Position numbers and translations under genes: made by a program. This document shows, in pieces, positions 15,537-23,990 of a stretch of DNA of 64,000 bases (its first letter is position 1; each line of letters opens with the position of its first letter). The stretch is from SPCO01 sp964427285. GTDB taxonomy: Bacteria > Chloroflexota > Limnocylindria > Limnocylindrales > CSP1-4. The DNA lies in NCBI GenBank assembly GCA_964427285.1, contig CAYRTS010000005.1, positions 16,401-80,400 on the forward strand. Direction: 5' to 3'. The notes under the pieces were generated by a model. It worked only from the letters and a program-made list of their open reading frames with translations, made no database searches and was not told the DNA's origin.

Positions 15537-18314
15537 CTATTTGTCTCGGTCCACGGCGGCCAGGACGGCTTGCGCCGCGGCCAGCCGGGCAACCGGAACG
15601 CGAAACGGCGAGCACGACACGTAGTCAAGTCCGATCCGCTCGCATTTGTGGATGGACTCCGGATCGCCGCCGTGCTCGCCGCAGATCCCGAGCTCGATGT
15701 CCGGCCGCGTCGCCCGACCCTTCTCGACCGCGGTGCGCATCAGCCCGACAACAGCGTCGTCAAGCGTCTGGAACGGATTGAACGGCAGGATCCCGGTCTC
15801 CACGTACTTGAGCAGGAAGCCGCCCTCGGCATCGTCACGGCTGTAGCCGAAGGTCATCTGGGTGAGATCGTTCGTGCCAAAGCTGAAGAAGGCCGCGTGC
15901 TTGGCAATCTCATCCGCCGTCAGGGCGCCGCGGGGCACCTCGATCATCGTTCCGAAGACGTATTCGGCATCGACGCCGGCTTTGGCCTCGACGGCCTTCG
16001 CCTCCTTCTCGAGGATCGCCTTGGTAACGGCGAGTTCGTTCACGTGGCCCACGAGCGGGATCATGATCTTCGCCTTTGGATGACCGCCGGTTCGCTGGAC
16101 CGCGATCAGGGCGTTGAGGATCGCCCGGGTCTGGACCTTGACGAAATCCGGGATCATCAGACCCAGACGGCAGCCGCGCAGCCCGAGCATCGGGTTCTGC
16201 TCGTGCATGGACTTGATCGTAGCGAGCAGCTCGCGATCCTCGTCGGTCGCGGCGTCCCCGGCGCGGGTCACCTTGACCAGCTGCTCCTCGAGATTGGGCA
16301 GGAATTCGTGCAGTGGCGGGTCGATCAGACGGATCACGACGGGCAGCCCGTCCATCGCCCGGAAGATCCCCTCGAAGTCGCCCTGCTGGAGCACCTCGAG
16401 CTTGGCCATCGCCTGGTCAAACTCGCGAACCGTCCCGGATTCGTCGGCGCTGAGTTCGGATCCCGCAGCCGCCCGCTCCTTGGCGCGGGTCGCGGCATTC
16501 GCCACCAGGATCGCACCCCGGACGATCTCGAGGCGCTCCCCCTCACGGAACATGTGCTCCGTGCGGCACAGGCCGATCCCCTGCGCCCCGTAGCTCCGTG
16601 CCAGCGCGGCCTCCTCGGGCTTGTCGGCGTTGGTCCAGACCTCCATCCGACGGACCTCATCGGCCCAGCCCAGGATTCTCTGGAGCTCCGGCTGATCCTC
16701 GAACCGGGCGTCGACGGTTGGCAATGCGCCGACGTACAGCGCACCGCTCGTCCCATCGAGACTGACCCAGTCACCCTCCTTGAACTCCGTCCCGGTGACG
16801 TTGCAATGGGCCTGAGCGCGAGCGTAGTCCACCATCAGGTCTGCCGAGCCTGCCACGCACGGCTTGCCGATCTGGCGCGCCACGACGGCCGCGTGGGAGG
16901 TTGCGCCGCCTCGGGCCGTGATGATCCCCTCGGCCACGGCCATGCCATGGAAGTCGTCTGGTGATGTCTCGATTCGGACCAGGATCACCTTCTCACCGCG
17001 GTTAACCCATTCGACGGCGGTATCGGCGTCGAACACAGCGCGCCCGACGGCAGCCCCAGGCGACGCGTTCAAGCCGTTGACGATCTTGGCCGCCTTGGCG
17101 AGTGCCCCAGGGTCAAACGTGGCGCGGAGCAGCTGGTCAACGTGCGCGGGCTCGACTCGGCCGATGGCCTCCACCGGTGTGATGAGGCCTTCTTCGACCA
17201 TGTCCACTGCGATCTTCACCGCGGCTGCGGCGGTTCGCTTCGCCGATCGGGTCTGGAGCATGAACAGCTTTCCGCGCTCGATCGTGAACTCGAGGTCCTG
17301 GACATCGCGATAGTGCTTCTCGAGCTGCTTGCCGATCCGCAGGAATTCCGCGTACACCGCGGGCATCTCGGTCTGCATCTGGCTGATCCGCGGCGCGGTC
17401 CGGATCCCGGCCACGACGTCCTCACCCTGGGCGTTGGTCAGGTACTCGCCGAAAAGCACCTTCTCGCCCGTGTTCGGGTCACGCGTGAACGCAACGCCGG
17501 TGCCTGAATCGTCACCCATGTTGCCAAAGACCATCGTGACCACGTTCACCGCGGTGCCCAGATCGTGGGCGATCTTCTGGTTGTTGCGGTAATCCACGGC
17601 GCGCTTGCCAAACCAGCTGGCGAACACGGCCTTGATCGCCAGGTCGAGCTGCTCGTAGGGGTCGCTCGGGAAGTCACGACCGGTGTCGTCGCGCACGATT
17701 CGCCGGAACTCGTCGACCAGGCTGCGCAGGTCCGCCGCCGTCAGGTCCGTGTCCTGGTGAACGCCACGGGTGTGCTTGGCGGTCTCGAGCGCCGTGTCGA
17801 AACGCTCGCCCTTCACGTCCATCACGATCCGCCCGAACATCCCGATGAAGCGCCGGTAGGCATCCCAGCCAAACCGCTCGTTGCCGGTGAGCTTGATCAT
17901 CCCCTGGAGCGTCTGCTCGTTCAGGCCAAGGTTGAGCACGGTGTCCATCATTCCAGGCATGGAAAACCTGGCCCCGGATCGAACCGAGACGAGGAGCGGG
18001 TCCGCCGCATGGCCAAACCCTTTGCCGGTCAGGGCCTCGACCTCGTTGACCGCCCCGAGGACGTCCTGCCAGAGGCCATCGGGGAGCGTCCCGCCGGCCG
18101 TGAAATAGTCATTGCAGGCTTCGGTCGTGATCGTGAAGCCCGGGGGGACCGGGAGACCGGCCTTGGTCATCTCGGCGAGCCCGGCTCCCTTGCCGCCGAG
18201 CAGGTCGCGCATCGTTGCGTCGCCCTCGGCTTGCCCTCCGCCCCAGGTGTAGATGTAGCGCTTGGCCGCGTCGTGGGCACGGTCATCATTCGTTGGAGGG
18301 GGTGTCGACATCAC
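15537..18314 (-). CDS. ppdK: Pyruvate, phosphate dikinase
   Basis: A 925-residue PPDK, interconverting pyruvate + ATP + Pi with PEP + AMP + PPi. The ATP-grasp N-terminal domain has LLGGKGAGLAEMTKAGLPVPPGF and RSGARFSMPGMMDTVLNLG; the phosphohistidine domain carries GGATSHAAVVARQIGKPCV (His in the middle, about residue 465); the C-terminal TIM barrel shows GIGLCRTEHMF, the LRGCRLGLM segment, SFGTNDLTQMTFGYSRDD and GICGEHGGDP. The start is GTG at 18314 (GGAGG eight bases upstream) or the adjacent ATG at 18311. With malic enzyme nearby it gives a reversible malate-pyruvate-PEP link. Confidence 0.97.
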   Translation of the reverse strand: MMSTPPPTNDDRAHDAAKRYIYTWGGGQAEGDATMRDLLGGKGAGLAEMTKAGLPVPPGFTITTEACNDYFTAGGTLPDGLWQDVLGAVNEVEALTGKGFGHAADPLLVSVRSGARFSMPGMMDTVLNLGLNEQTLQGMIKLTGNERFGWDAYRRFIGMFGRIVMDVKGERFDTALETAKHTRGVHQDTDLTAADLRSLVDEFRRIVRDDTGRDFPSDPYEQLDLAIKAVFASWFGKRAVDYRNNQKIAHDLGTAVNVVTMVFGNMGDDSGTGVAFTRDPNTGEKVLFGEYLTNAQGEDVVAGIRTAPRISQMQTEMPAVYAEFLRIGKQLEKHYRDVQDLEFTIERGKLFMLQTRSAKRTAAAAVKIAVDMVEEGLITPVEAIGRVEPAHVDQLLRATFDPGALAKAAKIVNGLNASPGAAVGRAVFDADTAVEWVNRGEKVILVRIETSPDDFHGMAVAEGIITARGGATSHAAVVARQIGKPCVAGSADLMVDYARAQAHCNVTGTEFKEGDWVSLDGTSGALYVGALPTVDARFEDQPELQRILGWADEVRRMEVWTNADKPEEAALARSYGAQGIGLCRTEHMFREGERLEIVRGAILVANAATRAKERAAAGSELSADESGTVREFDQAMAKLEVLQQGDFEGIFRAMDGLPVVIRLIDPPLHEFLPNLEEQLVKVTRAGDAATDEDRELLATIKSMHEQNPMLGLRGCRLGLMIPDFVKVQTRAILNALIAVQRTGGHPKAKIMIPLVGHVNELAVTKAILEKEAKAVEAKAGVDAEYVFGTMIEVPRGALTADEIAKHAAFFSFGTNDLTQMTFGYSRDDAEGGFLLKYVETGILPFNPFQTLDDAVVGLMRTAVEKGRATRPDIELGICGEHGGDPESIHKCERIGLDYVSCSPFRVPVARLAAAQAVLAAVDRDK

Positions 18315-18389
18315 GGGTAGGACCTCCGGGAAGGAACGCCCGGCAACAGGTTGGCAGGCCGCGGCGACGGGGTGTTCAGCGTGGGGTGG

Positions 18390-18395
18390 ATTGTA
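18390..18395 (-). promoter_or_regulatory. ppdK -10 box
   Basis: TACAAT on the minus strand about 75 bases upstream of ppdK, back to back with the flavoprotein promoter at 18467. No convincing -35 sequence was found at the usual distance. Confidence 0.4.
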
Positions 18396-18466
18396 GCGTC
18401 GCCAGAGCCCCTTCCCGGATTCTCGTCATGTGGGCCAATGCGCCCCGGTCCGCGCTGGCGGCCGGG

Positions 18467-18472
18467 TACCAT
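18467..18472 (+). promoter_or_regulatory. Flavoprotein gene -10 box, leaderless type
   Basis: TACCAT lies exactly seven bases before the ATG at 18480, the same layout as for malic enzyme, recO and the polyprenyl synthase. It overlaps the alternative ATG at 18471 and so argues for 18480 as the true start. Confidence 0.45.
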
Positions 18473-18479
18473 GGCAGAC

Positions 18480-19307
18480 ATGACCGAGCTAGCCCCCGAC
18501 CCCGCGGCTACGCGCGTCATCGAACCCGACGCGCCGCAGTACAACGCCAGCCTCGTCCGTCGCGAGGACCAGCACGCGAGCCTGGCGTATTTCTGGGTCC
18601 GCTTCGACGGCGACCCCACCCCGTTCGCACCCGGGCAGTACATGACGATCGGCGTCATGGTCGACGGGCGGATCGTGCAGCGGCCCTACTCCGTGGCATC
18701 GGCGCCCAGCACTGCCGGGGTGGACGGGTACGAGTTATACGTCCGCCTCGTCCAGGGCGGTACATTCACGCCGCTGCTCTGGCGCCTGCCCGTCGGCGGC
18801 CGCATGCGGATGATCGGTCCGAAAGGCAAGTTCGTCCTGGAGCCCGATGACGAGCGGATCCACCTGTTCATCTCGTCCGGAACGGGCAACGCGCCGTTCG
18901 TGGCGATGATGCGCCAGGCATTGCTGGACGGACACCCACGGCGGGCCGTCTTTCTCAATGGCGTCTCGTACGAAGCAGACCTGGGGTATCGGTCGCTGCT
19001 GGAAGCCTGGCAGGCGTCAGGCTCGTACCCGGTCACGTACGTTCCAACGGTGTCCCGGCCACGGGATCCAGCAAACGCAGGCTGGACCGGGCGCGTTGGC
19101 CGTGTTGAGTCGATCGTCGGCCGGGTGTGCGAAGAGCTGGGGCTCTCGGCGAACAACTCGATCGCCTACCTGTGCGGCAATCCAGACATGATCCTGTCGA
19201 CCGAGGCGACCCTGCTGGCGCGTGGCTTCCCCGAAGTGTCGGTCAAGAAGGAGCTCTACTGGCCACAGGGCAAGGAACCCAGGGGGACCGGTTCAGCGGC
19301 GGAGTGA
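18480..19307 (+). CDS. Ferredoxin-NADP reductase-like flavoprotein
   Basis: A 275-residue FAD/NAD(P)-binding reductase. QRPYSVASAPS (about 62-72) is the FAD-binding RxYS motif, followed by LVQGGTFTPLLW and MRMIGPKGKF; the NADP domain starts at FISSGTGNAPFVAMMRQAL and ends with YLCGNPDMI. No [2Fe-2S] domain is attached, so it fits FNR/Fpr-type or phenol hydroxylase reductase-like diaphorases that pass electrons between NAD(P)H and ferredoxin or flavodoxin. ATG at 18480 is preferred over 18471 and 18351 because of the -10 box seven bases upstream. It is divergent from ppdK. Confidence 0.86.
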   Translation: MTELAPDPAATRVIEPDAPQYNASLVRREDQHASLAYFWVRFDGDPTPFAPGQYMTIGVMVDGRIVQRPYSVASAPSTAGVDGYELYVRLVQGGTFTPLLWRLPVGGRMRMIGPKGKFVLEPDDERIHLFISSGTGNAPFVAMMRQALLDGHPRRAVFLNGVSYEADLGYRSLLEAWQASGSYPVTYVPTVSRPRDPANAGWTGRVGRVESIVGRVCEELGLSANNSIAYLCGNPDMILSTEATLLARGFPEVSVKKELYWPQGKEPRGTGSAAE

Positions 19308-19360
19308 GCGGCCCGGCGCGCAGGGACCGGTCCAGCCGCGGCGAGTCGCGGCGGGCGACA

Positions 19361-19382
19361 CGGCCTAGACCTAGCCTAGCCG
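19361..19382. terminator. Possible bidirectional terminator with CTAG cluster
   Basis: Between the convergent flavoprotein gene and the microprotein gene, CTAG occurs three times in 15 bases (19365, 19371, 19376), and CGGCCTAG can pair with CTAGCCG to form a short bulged stem. No T-run is present. The site overlaps the microprotein stop codon. Confidence 0.3.
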
Positions 19383-19474
19383 GGCCCGGCGACTGCGCTG
19401 AATAACCAGATCGCGGCCACAATCCCTGCCGCCGCGGCAGCCACAATCGCCATCGGCAGCCAGCGCGGACTCAT
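19376..19474 (-). CDS. Predicted 32-residue membrane microprotein
   Basis: A short reading frame too small for routine calling: MSPRWLPMAI then an alanine-rich hydrophobic helix ending AIWLFSAVAGPG. It would be a single transmembrane segment with a positively charged cytoplasmic N-terminus. Its ATG overlaps the TGA of the SHOCT-domain gene as ATGA (19471-19474), the coupling seen throughout this window, and GGAG lies about nine bases upstream within the preceding gene. Function unknown; it may act with the SHOCT membrane protein. Confidence 0.5.
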   Translation of the reverse strand: MSPRWLPMAIVAAAAAGIVAAIWLFSAVAGPG

Positions 19475-20202
19475 CTGCCGGGCTCCGGTCCGTCGCTGGG
19501 CGACCCGAGCACGTGGCGCTTCGCCAGCTCGAATTCCTCGCTCGTTAGGTCGCCGCGCCGGCGAAGATCCGCGAGCCGTTCGATGCGGTCGACGACATCT
19601 GCGGGGGGCACCGGGGCACCATCGGGTCGAGGCAACGGTTCCCGCTCCTGTGCGGGCCCGGCGGGCGGCGCTGACAACCGCGCCGACCCGAAGAGCGGCG
19701 TACCTTGTCGGGCCCCCAGCTGCGCTCGCCCGGAGCGGACCACGCCCGGCGCTCTCCAGGCGACCACCAGCGGCAGGCCACCCATGACCACGAACATCAC
19801 GCCCGGGATCAGCCACCCAAGCTCGGGTCCCTCGCCGAGGCCAGCGGGCGGCGTCGCGCCCAGCTCCAGGAAGTTCCAACCGAGGCTGAGGAAGAGGCCG
19901 GGCCAGGCCAGCAGCGGGAGAAACATCCAGCTGCCACCGATCAACGCGCCGGCCCACAGCCCGAGACCACCGAACCCGAACAGGCCGAAGATCCCGAGCA
20001 TCATCGACATCGCCACCCCGTCCGGGCAAGGCTGGACGGAGACATATGGCCCGCCGTCGGCGCACGCACCGCCGACTGCCATGACCGCCCGCATCCCCAG
20101 CCACAGGAGCGTGACGCACGCGGCGAGCCCGAACGCCGAGACGAGCAACCCGAGAATCGCTCGACGCGACGGGGCACTCAGAGCCGATGCGCCGAAGGTC
20201 AT
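19471..20202 (-). CDS. Four-helix membrane protein with C-terminal SHOCT domain
   Basis: A 243-residue protein with about four hydrophobic segments between residues 12 and 150 (for example AILGLLVSAFGLAACVTLLWLG and MMLGIFGLFGFGGLGLWAGALIG). A Pro/Ala-rich linker follows, then a C-terminal SHOCT motif, IERLADLRRRGDLTSEEFELAKRHVLG (about 206-232), a short helical oligomerisation domain often found in bacterial membrane proteins. It starts one base after the glyS stop and is coupled to the 32-residue microprotein. Function unknown. Confidence 0.75.
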   Translation of the reverse strand: MTFGASALSAPSRRAILGLLVSAFGLAACVTLLWLGMRAVMAVGGACADGGPYVSVQPCPDGVAMSMMLGIFGLFGFGGLGLWAGALIGGSWMFLPLLAWPGLFLSLGWNFLELGATPPAGLGEGPELGWLIPGVMFVVMGGLPLVVAWRAPGVVRSGRAQLGARQGTPLFGSARLSAPPAGPAQEREPLPRPDGAPVPPADVVDRIERLADLRRRGDLTSEEFELAKRHVLGSPSDGPEPGR

Positions 20203-20203
20203 G

Positions 20204-21616
20204 TCAGGAGCGAGCCGCGTCCAGTCGATCGAGGATGAGCCGGGTCACGCCTTCGACCGGCACACGCTCCTGGATCATCGAATCGCGATCGCGGACCGTG
20301 ACCGCGCCGTCCTCCAGTGAGTCCACATCGACGGTCACGCACCACGGCGTCCCGATTTCGTCCTGGCGCCGGTACAGTTTGCCGATCGCCGCGGTGTCGT
20401 CGTAAACCGCCATCGTGTGCCGCTGCAGGTCCGCCTTGATCCGGTGGCAGAGCTCAACGATCTCGGGACGCTTCTTGAGCAGCGGCAGCACGGCGACCTT
20501 GTACGGCGCGAGGTCCGGATGGAGGGCCAACGAGACCCGCGTCTCGCCGCGGACCTCCTCCTCGCGGTAGGCGTCGATCAGGAACGTGAACGCTGCCCGA
20601 TCCGCGCCGGCGGCGGTCTCGATCACCCACGGAACCACGTGCTCATTGGTCGCCTGGTCGAAGTACTCGAGGGTCTCGCCGCTCGCCTCGGCATGGCGCG
20701 ACAGGTCGAAGTCGCCCCGGTTGTGGACCCCTTCGAGCTCCTTCCAGCCGAACGGGAAGCGGTATTCGACATCGATCGCCTTCTTCGCATAGTGGGCAAG
20801 CTCATCCGGAGCGTGTTCGCGGAGGCGCAGCCGGGATGGCGTCACGCCGTAGCGCTCGTACCAGGCGAGGCGTTTCGGGAGCCATTCTTCGAACGCGGCC
20901 GCCGCGTCGGCTTCTGGACGGACGAAGTACTGCATCTCCATCTGCTCGAACTCGCGCATCCGGAAGACGAAGTTGCCTGGCGAGATCTCGTTGCGAAATG
21001 ACTTGCCAATCTGGGCGATCCCGAACGGGAGCTTCTTGCGCGATGACTGCTGGACATTCTTGAAGTTCACGTAGGAGCCCTGCGCCGTCTCCGGGCGCAG
21101 GTAGATCACCGCAGCGTCCTCCTCGACCGGGCCCATGAACGTCTTGAACATGAGATTGAAGCGGCGCGGCGCCGAGAGCGGTCCGCCATCATTGGGGCAG
21201 CGCAGGCCAAGGCGTTCCACGATCCCCTCGTCGCGGAGGTCCGTGGCGCTCAGGTCCTCCGCCCCTGATAGCTCATCGAGCCGATAACGCCGCCGGCAAG
21301 TCGCGCACTCGACCAGTGGGTCGCTGAAGCTCCCGACGTGGCCGGATGTCACCCAGACCTGGGGGTGCATCAGGATCCCCGCGTCCAGCCCGACGATGTC
21401 GTCGCGCTCCTGGACCATCGCCCGCCACCACGCCCGCTTGACATTGTTCTTGAGCTCCACGCCCAAGGGTCCGTAGTCCCACACGGCATTGATCCCGCCG
21501 TAGATCTCGGACGACGGGAAGATGAACCCGCGTCGCTTGGACAGGGATACGATCGTGTCGAGATTGGCCACGGCAGGAGCTATGTCGTTCGCGTCGGTGG
21601 TCGGGACGTCGGTCAC
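20204..21616 (-). CDS. glyS: Glycyl-tRNA synthetase (alpha2, class II)
   Basis: A 470-residue single-chain class II synthetase charging tRNA-Gly. IVSLSKRRGFIFPSSEIYGGINAVWDYGPLG at the N-terminus is the GlyRS family start; motif 2 appears in PFGIAQIGKSFRNEISPGNF and FRMREFEQMEM; VPWVIETAAGADRAAFTFL precedes motif 3; the anticodon-binding domain is at the C-terminus. Four cysteines (CATC and CPN region, about 105-145) may bind zinc. The start is GTG at 21616 with GGAG upstream. This alpha2 type is found in Actinobacteria, Chloroflexota, Deinococcus and archaea rather than most Proteobacteria. Confidence 0.96.
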   Translation of the reverse strand: MTDVPTTDANDIAPAVANLDTIVSLSKRRGFIFPSSEIYGGINAVWDYGPLGVELKNNVKRAWWRAMVQERDDIVGLDAGILMHPQVWVTSGHVGSFSDPLVECATCRRRYRLDELSGAEDLSATDLRDEGIVERLGLRCPNDGGPLSAPRRFNLMFKTFMGPVEEDAAVIYLRPETAQGSYVNFKNVQQSSRKKLPFGIAQIGKSFRNEISPGNFVFRMREFEQMEMQYFVRPEADAAAAFEEWLPKRLAWYERYGVTPSRLRLREHAPDELAHYAKKAIDVEYRFPFGWKELEGVHNRGDFDLSRHAEASGETLEYFDQATNEHVVPWVIETAAGADRAAFTFLIDAYREEEVRGETRVSLALHPDLAPYKVAVLPLLKKRPEIVELCHRIKADLQRHTMAVYDDTAAIGKLYRRQDEIGTPWCVTVDVDSLEDGAVTVRDRDSMIQERVPVEGVTRLILDRLDAARS

Positions 21617-21668
21617 AGGGGTCTCCGGGCGATCTGAGTGGGCCGCCCGATGCTACCAGAGGCGCTGC

Positions 21669-22094
21669 TCAGCCCAGCCGCCAGCGCGTCGGGGTCACAC
21701 GAATGGCCAGCGGGTACTCGGCGGCAAACCACTCGGGCGTCCAACCATACCCCGCGATCATGTCGGCGTACTTCGCCCGGTACGCCGGGTGCTGGTCGGC
21801 GCGCGGACCAACCGTGTCGATGCGGGCCGCTCCCTCCATCGACACGTGGTCGCCACCGGCCACATCGGTGTGCAGGTTGAATGCGACCCGCGGGTTGTCC
21901 TCGAGGTTGCCGTTACGCGGCGCGCGTCTGTGCGAGTAGACCAGAACCTTGCCGGACTCCCACAGGAACCAGATCGCGGATGCCTGGGGCTGACCATCCG
22001 GGTTGACGCTCGTCAGCCAGCCGATCTTTTCCGTCGCCAGACGTTCCAGGGCACGCCTGCCGAGCTCCGTCGTCGGATCGAGGGTCGTGCTCAT
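21669..22094 (-). CDS. Pyridoxamine 5'-phosphate oxidase-like protein, Rv3369 F420/FMN family
   Basis: A 141-residue split-barrel flavoprotein. LATEKIGWLTSVNPDGQPQASAIWFLW, KVLVYSHRRAPRNGNLEDNPRVAFNLHTD and EGAARID match the family annotated in mycobacteria as Rv3369-like F420-dependent enzymes (TIGR03667 as I recall it). Cofactor could be F420, FMN or haem. Its start overlaps the recO stop as TGATG (22092-22096), so it is translated with recO, a link without an obvious functional reason. Confidence 0.82.
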   Translation of the reverse strand: MSTTLDPTTELGRRALERLATEKIGWLTSVNPDGQPQASAIWFLWESGKVLVYSHRRAPRNGNLEDNPRVAFNLHTDVAGGDHVSMEGAARIDTVGPRADQHPAYRAKYADMIAGYGWTPEWFAAEYPLAIRVTPTRWRLG

Positions 22095-22867
22095 CAGCGT
22101 GCCACGGGAACGTGCCGAACCTCATCGAGAAAGGCGAGCGAGCGCGCCTCGCGCTCGAGGGCGCCGCGAACGAAGTCACGCAGGGCCACCTCCGTCTCGC
22201 GCTCCACGGACTGAGCCAGGCGGAGCGCGGCGATCGCCTCGATATCCAGGCGCTGGTAGGCCTTGAGGAGCTTGAGCGCGTCCAGCGTCAGGCCAGTTCG
22301 GTCGTGGCCGGGCCCCGGGCAGCGCTCGCACAACACGCCGCCGAGCGGCGGCACCCAGCGGAATCGTTCGCTCGACTCAAGCATGCGGTCGCACTCCACG
22401 CATCGATCCACCTCAGGACGCTGCCCGAGCTCGTCGAGCAGGTGCATCTCGAACCAGCGGGCCACCCGGCCCGGGGCCATCCCGGCATCCAGCAATTCGT
22501 AGGCGCGCCGGAGCAGCGCGTACAGGGGCGCGGCGGGATGGCGCTCCTCGAGTGAGCGGTCGGCCAGCTCGGCGAGATACCAGGCCGTGGCGGTGGCTTC
22601 GAGCGAGTCGCGCAGCTTGAGCCAGGCATGATCCACGCTGACCTGGGTGACGACATCGAACGTTCGTCCGCGGGCGAGGGCAACGGTCAGCTCGGCAAAC
22701 GGTTCGAGGCTGCCGCCCAGGCGCGACGTGGGCCGTCGAATCCCCTTGGCGATCGCCTTGAGCTTGCCGACGGTCGGGGTGATCAGGGTGAGGACCCGAT
22801 CCGCCTCCCCGAGGTTGAACCGCGACAGGACGATCGCCTCGGTCGTGTAGCGGCGCGGGATGGGCAT
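22094..22867 (-). CDS. recO: DNA repair protein RecO
   Basis: A 257-residue RecO, which loads RecA with RecF/RecR on gapped DNA. RYTTEAIVLSRFNLGEADRVLTLITPTVGKLKAIAKGIRR is the N-terminal OB-fold; the C-terminal part has a zinc-type cluster VDRCVECDRML and GVLCERCPG. ATG at 22867 is preferred; the frame opens to 22933 but a -10 box TACCGT (22880-22875) sits exactly seven bases upstream of 22867, as in other leaderless genes here. It is divergent from the polyprenyl synthase gene. Confidence 0.93.
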   Translation of the reverse strand: MPIPRRYTTEAIVLSRFNLGEADRVLTLITPTVGKLKAIAKGIRRPTSRLGGSLEPFAELTVALARGRTFDVVTQVSVDHAWLKLRDSLEATATAWYLAELADRSLEERHPAAPLYALLRRAYELLDAGMAPGRVARWFEMHLLDELGQRPEVDRCVECDRMLESSERFRWVPPLGGVLCERCPGPGHDRTGLTLDALKLLKAYQRLDIEAIAALRLAQSVERETEVALRDFVRGALEREARSLAFLDEVRHVPVAR

Positions 22868-22874
22868 GGGCGCG

Positions 22875-22947
22875 ACGGTAGCACCGCTTGCGTCGACGCG
22901 GACTGCGACCAACAGGCTACCTGCGCAGTACACGTTTCAGGTACACT
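22875..22947. promoter_or_regulatory. Divergent leaderless promoters of recO and the polyprenyl synthase gene
   Basis: Minus strand: TACCGT (22880-22875), seven bases, recO ATG. Plus strand: TACACT (22942-22947), seven bases, synthase ATG at 22955. The two boxes share spacing and neither gene has a Shine-Dalgarno. -35 elements are not evident. The sequence GTACAC also occurs twice near the plus-strand box (22928 and 22941). Confidence 0.45.
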
Positions 22948-22954
22948 CGCGGCG

Positions 22955-23980
22955 ATGGCGACCACATCGAGCGACCTTGACCTGGGCCGGCTCATCGCCG
23001 ATACCGAAGCAGAAATCGGTCGTCTTGTCGGCGACCAGGATCCGTCGACGCGCGGCCTCTACGAGATGGTCCGCTACCACCTGGCACTCGACGGCTCCGG
23101 GGCGTCGGGCGGCAAGCGGATTCGGCCGCTCCTGGGCCTGCTCGCCTTCGCCAGCATCACCGGCGACCACCAACTGGCGCTGCCGGGCGCCGCGGCCGTG
23201 GAACTTGGCCACAATTTCTCGCTGGTCCACGATGACATCGAGGACGGTGACACGGAACGGCGCCATCGGGCCACCCTGTGGACGGTCTACGGGGTTCCGC
23301 AGGCGATCAATACCGGCGACGCGCTGTTCAGCCTGTCCCGGATCGCGCTGCATCGCCTGACGGACCTCGGATTTCCGGACGCCAAGGTCCTGCGCCTGAT
23401 GCGGCTGTTTGACCAGACCTGCATGCGGTTGTGCGAGGGCCAGTACCTCGACATCGCGATGAGCGGGTCCGATGACCTGATGACCGTCGAGCTCTACTTC
23501 GACATGATCGGGCGCAAGACGGCCGCGCTCATCGCCGCATCCATCGAGTCGGGCGCCCTGCTGGCCACCGACGACGAGGCCGTGATCGGCCGCTATCGCG
23601 AGTTCGGCTGGTCGCTCGGCATTGCGTTCCAGCTCAATGACGACCTGCTGGGGATCTGGGGCCACGAGGAGGCGACGGGCAAGGAACCGTCAGACGTGGC
23701 GCACAAGAAGAAGACCCTGCCGGTGATCTACGCCTATGAGCACGCGGGCGCGGACGACCGCGCCCGGCTCGCCGCCCTGTACGCGAGTCCCGACCTGGAT
23801 GGGCCGGAAGTCGCCGAGATCATCGCGATCCTCGAGCGCAGTGGCGCGCGCGAATACACCCGCGACCAGGCCCGCCAGTACCGCGACGCCGCGCTGACTG
23901 CCCTCGATGCCGCCGGAGTCGTCGAGCCGGGCGCGCGCAGACATCTCGAGGAGATCATCGTCTCGGTGATCAGCGCGTAG
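22955..23980 (+). CDS. Polyprenyl diphosphate synthase (geranylgeranyl/farnesyl type)
   Basis: A 341-residue trans-isoprenyl diphosphate synthase, condensing IPP with allylic diphosphates. GGKRIRPLLGLLAF (about 50-63), the first aspartate-rich motif in SLVHDDIEDGDTERR (about 89-103) and the second in FQLNDDLLGIWG (about 226-237) with KKKTLPVIYA are all present. Chain length cannot be set from the sequence alone. The N-terminus MATTSSDLDLG starts at 22955, seven bases after a -10 box, suggesting leaderless translation; the open frame upstream is antisense to recO. Confidence 0.92.
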   Translation: MATTSSDLDLGRLIADTEAEIGRLVGDQDPSTRGLYEMVRYHLALDGSGASGGKRIRPLLGLLAFASITGDHQLALPGAAAVELGHNFSLVHDDIEDGDTERRHRATLWTVYGVPQAINTGDALFSLSRIALHRLTDLGFPDAKVLRLMRLFDQTCMRLCEGQYLDIAMSGSDDLMTVELYFDMIGRKTAALIAASIESGALLATDDEAVIGRYREFGWSLGIAFQLNDDLLGIWGHEEATGKEPSDVAHKKKTLPVIYAYEHAGADDRARLAALYASPDLDGPEVAEIIAILERSGAREYTRDQARQYRDAALTALDAAGVVEPGARRHLEEIIVSVISA

Positions 23981-23990
23981 CTCGCACGCT

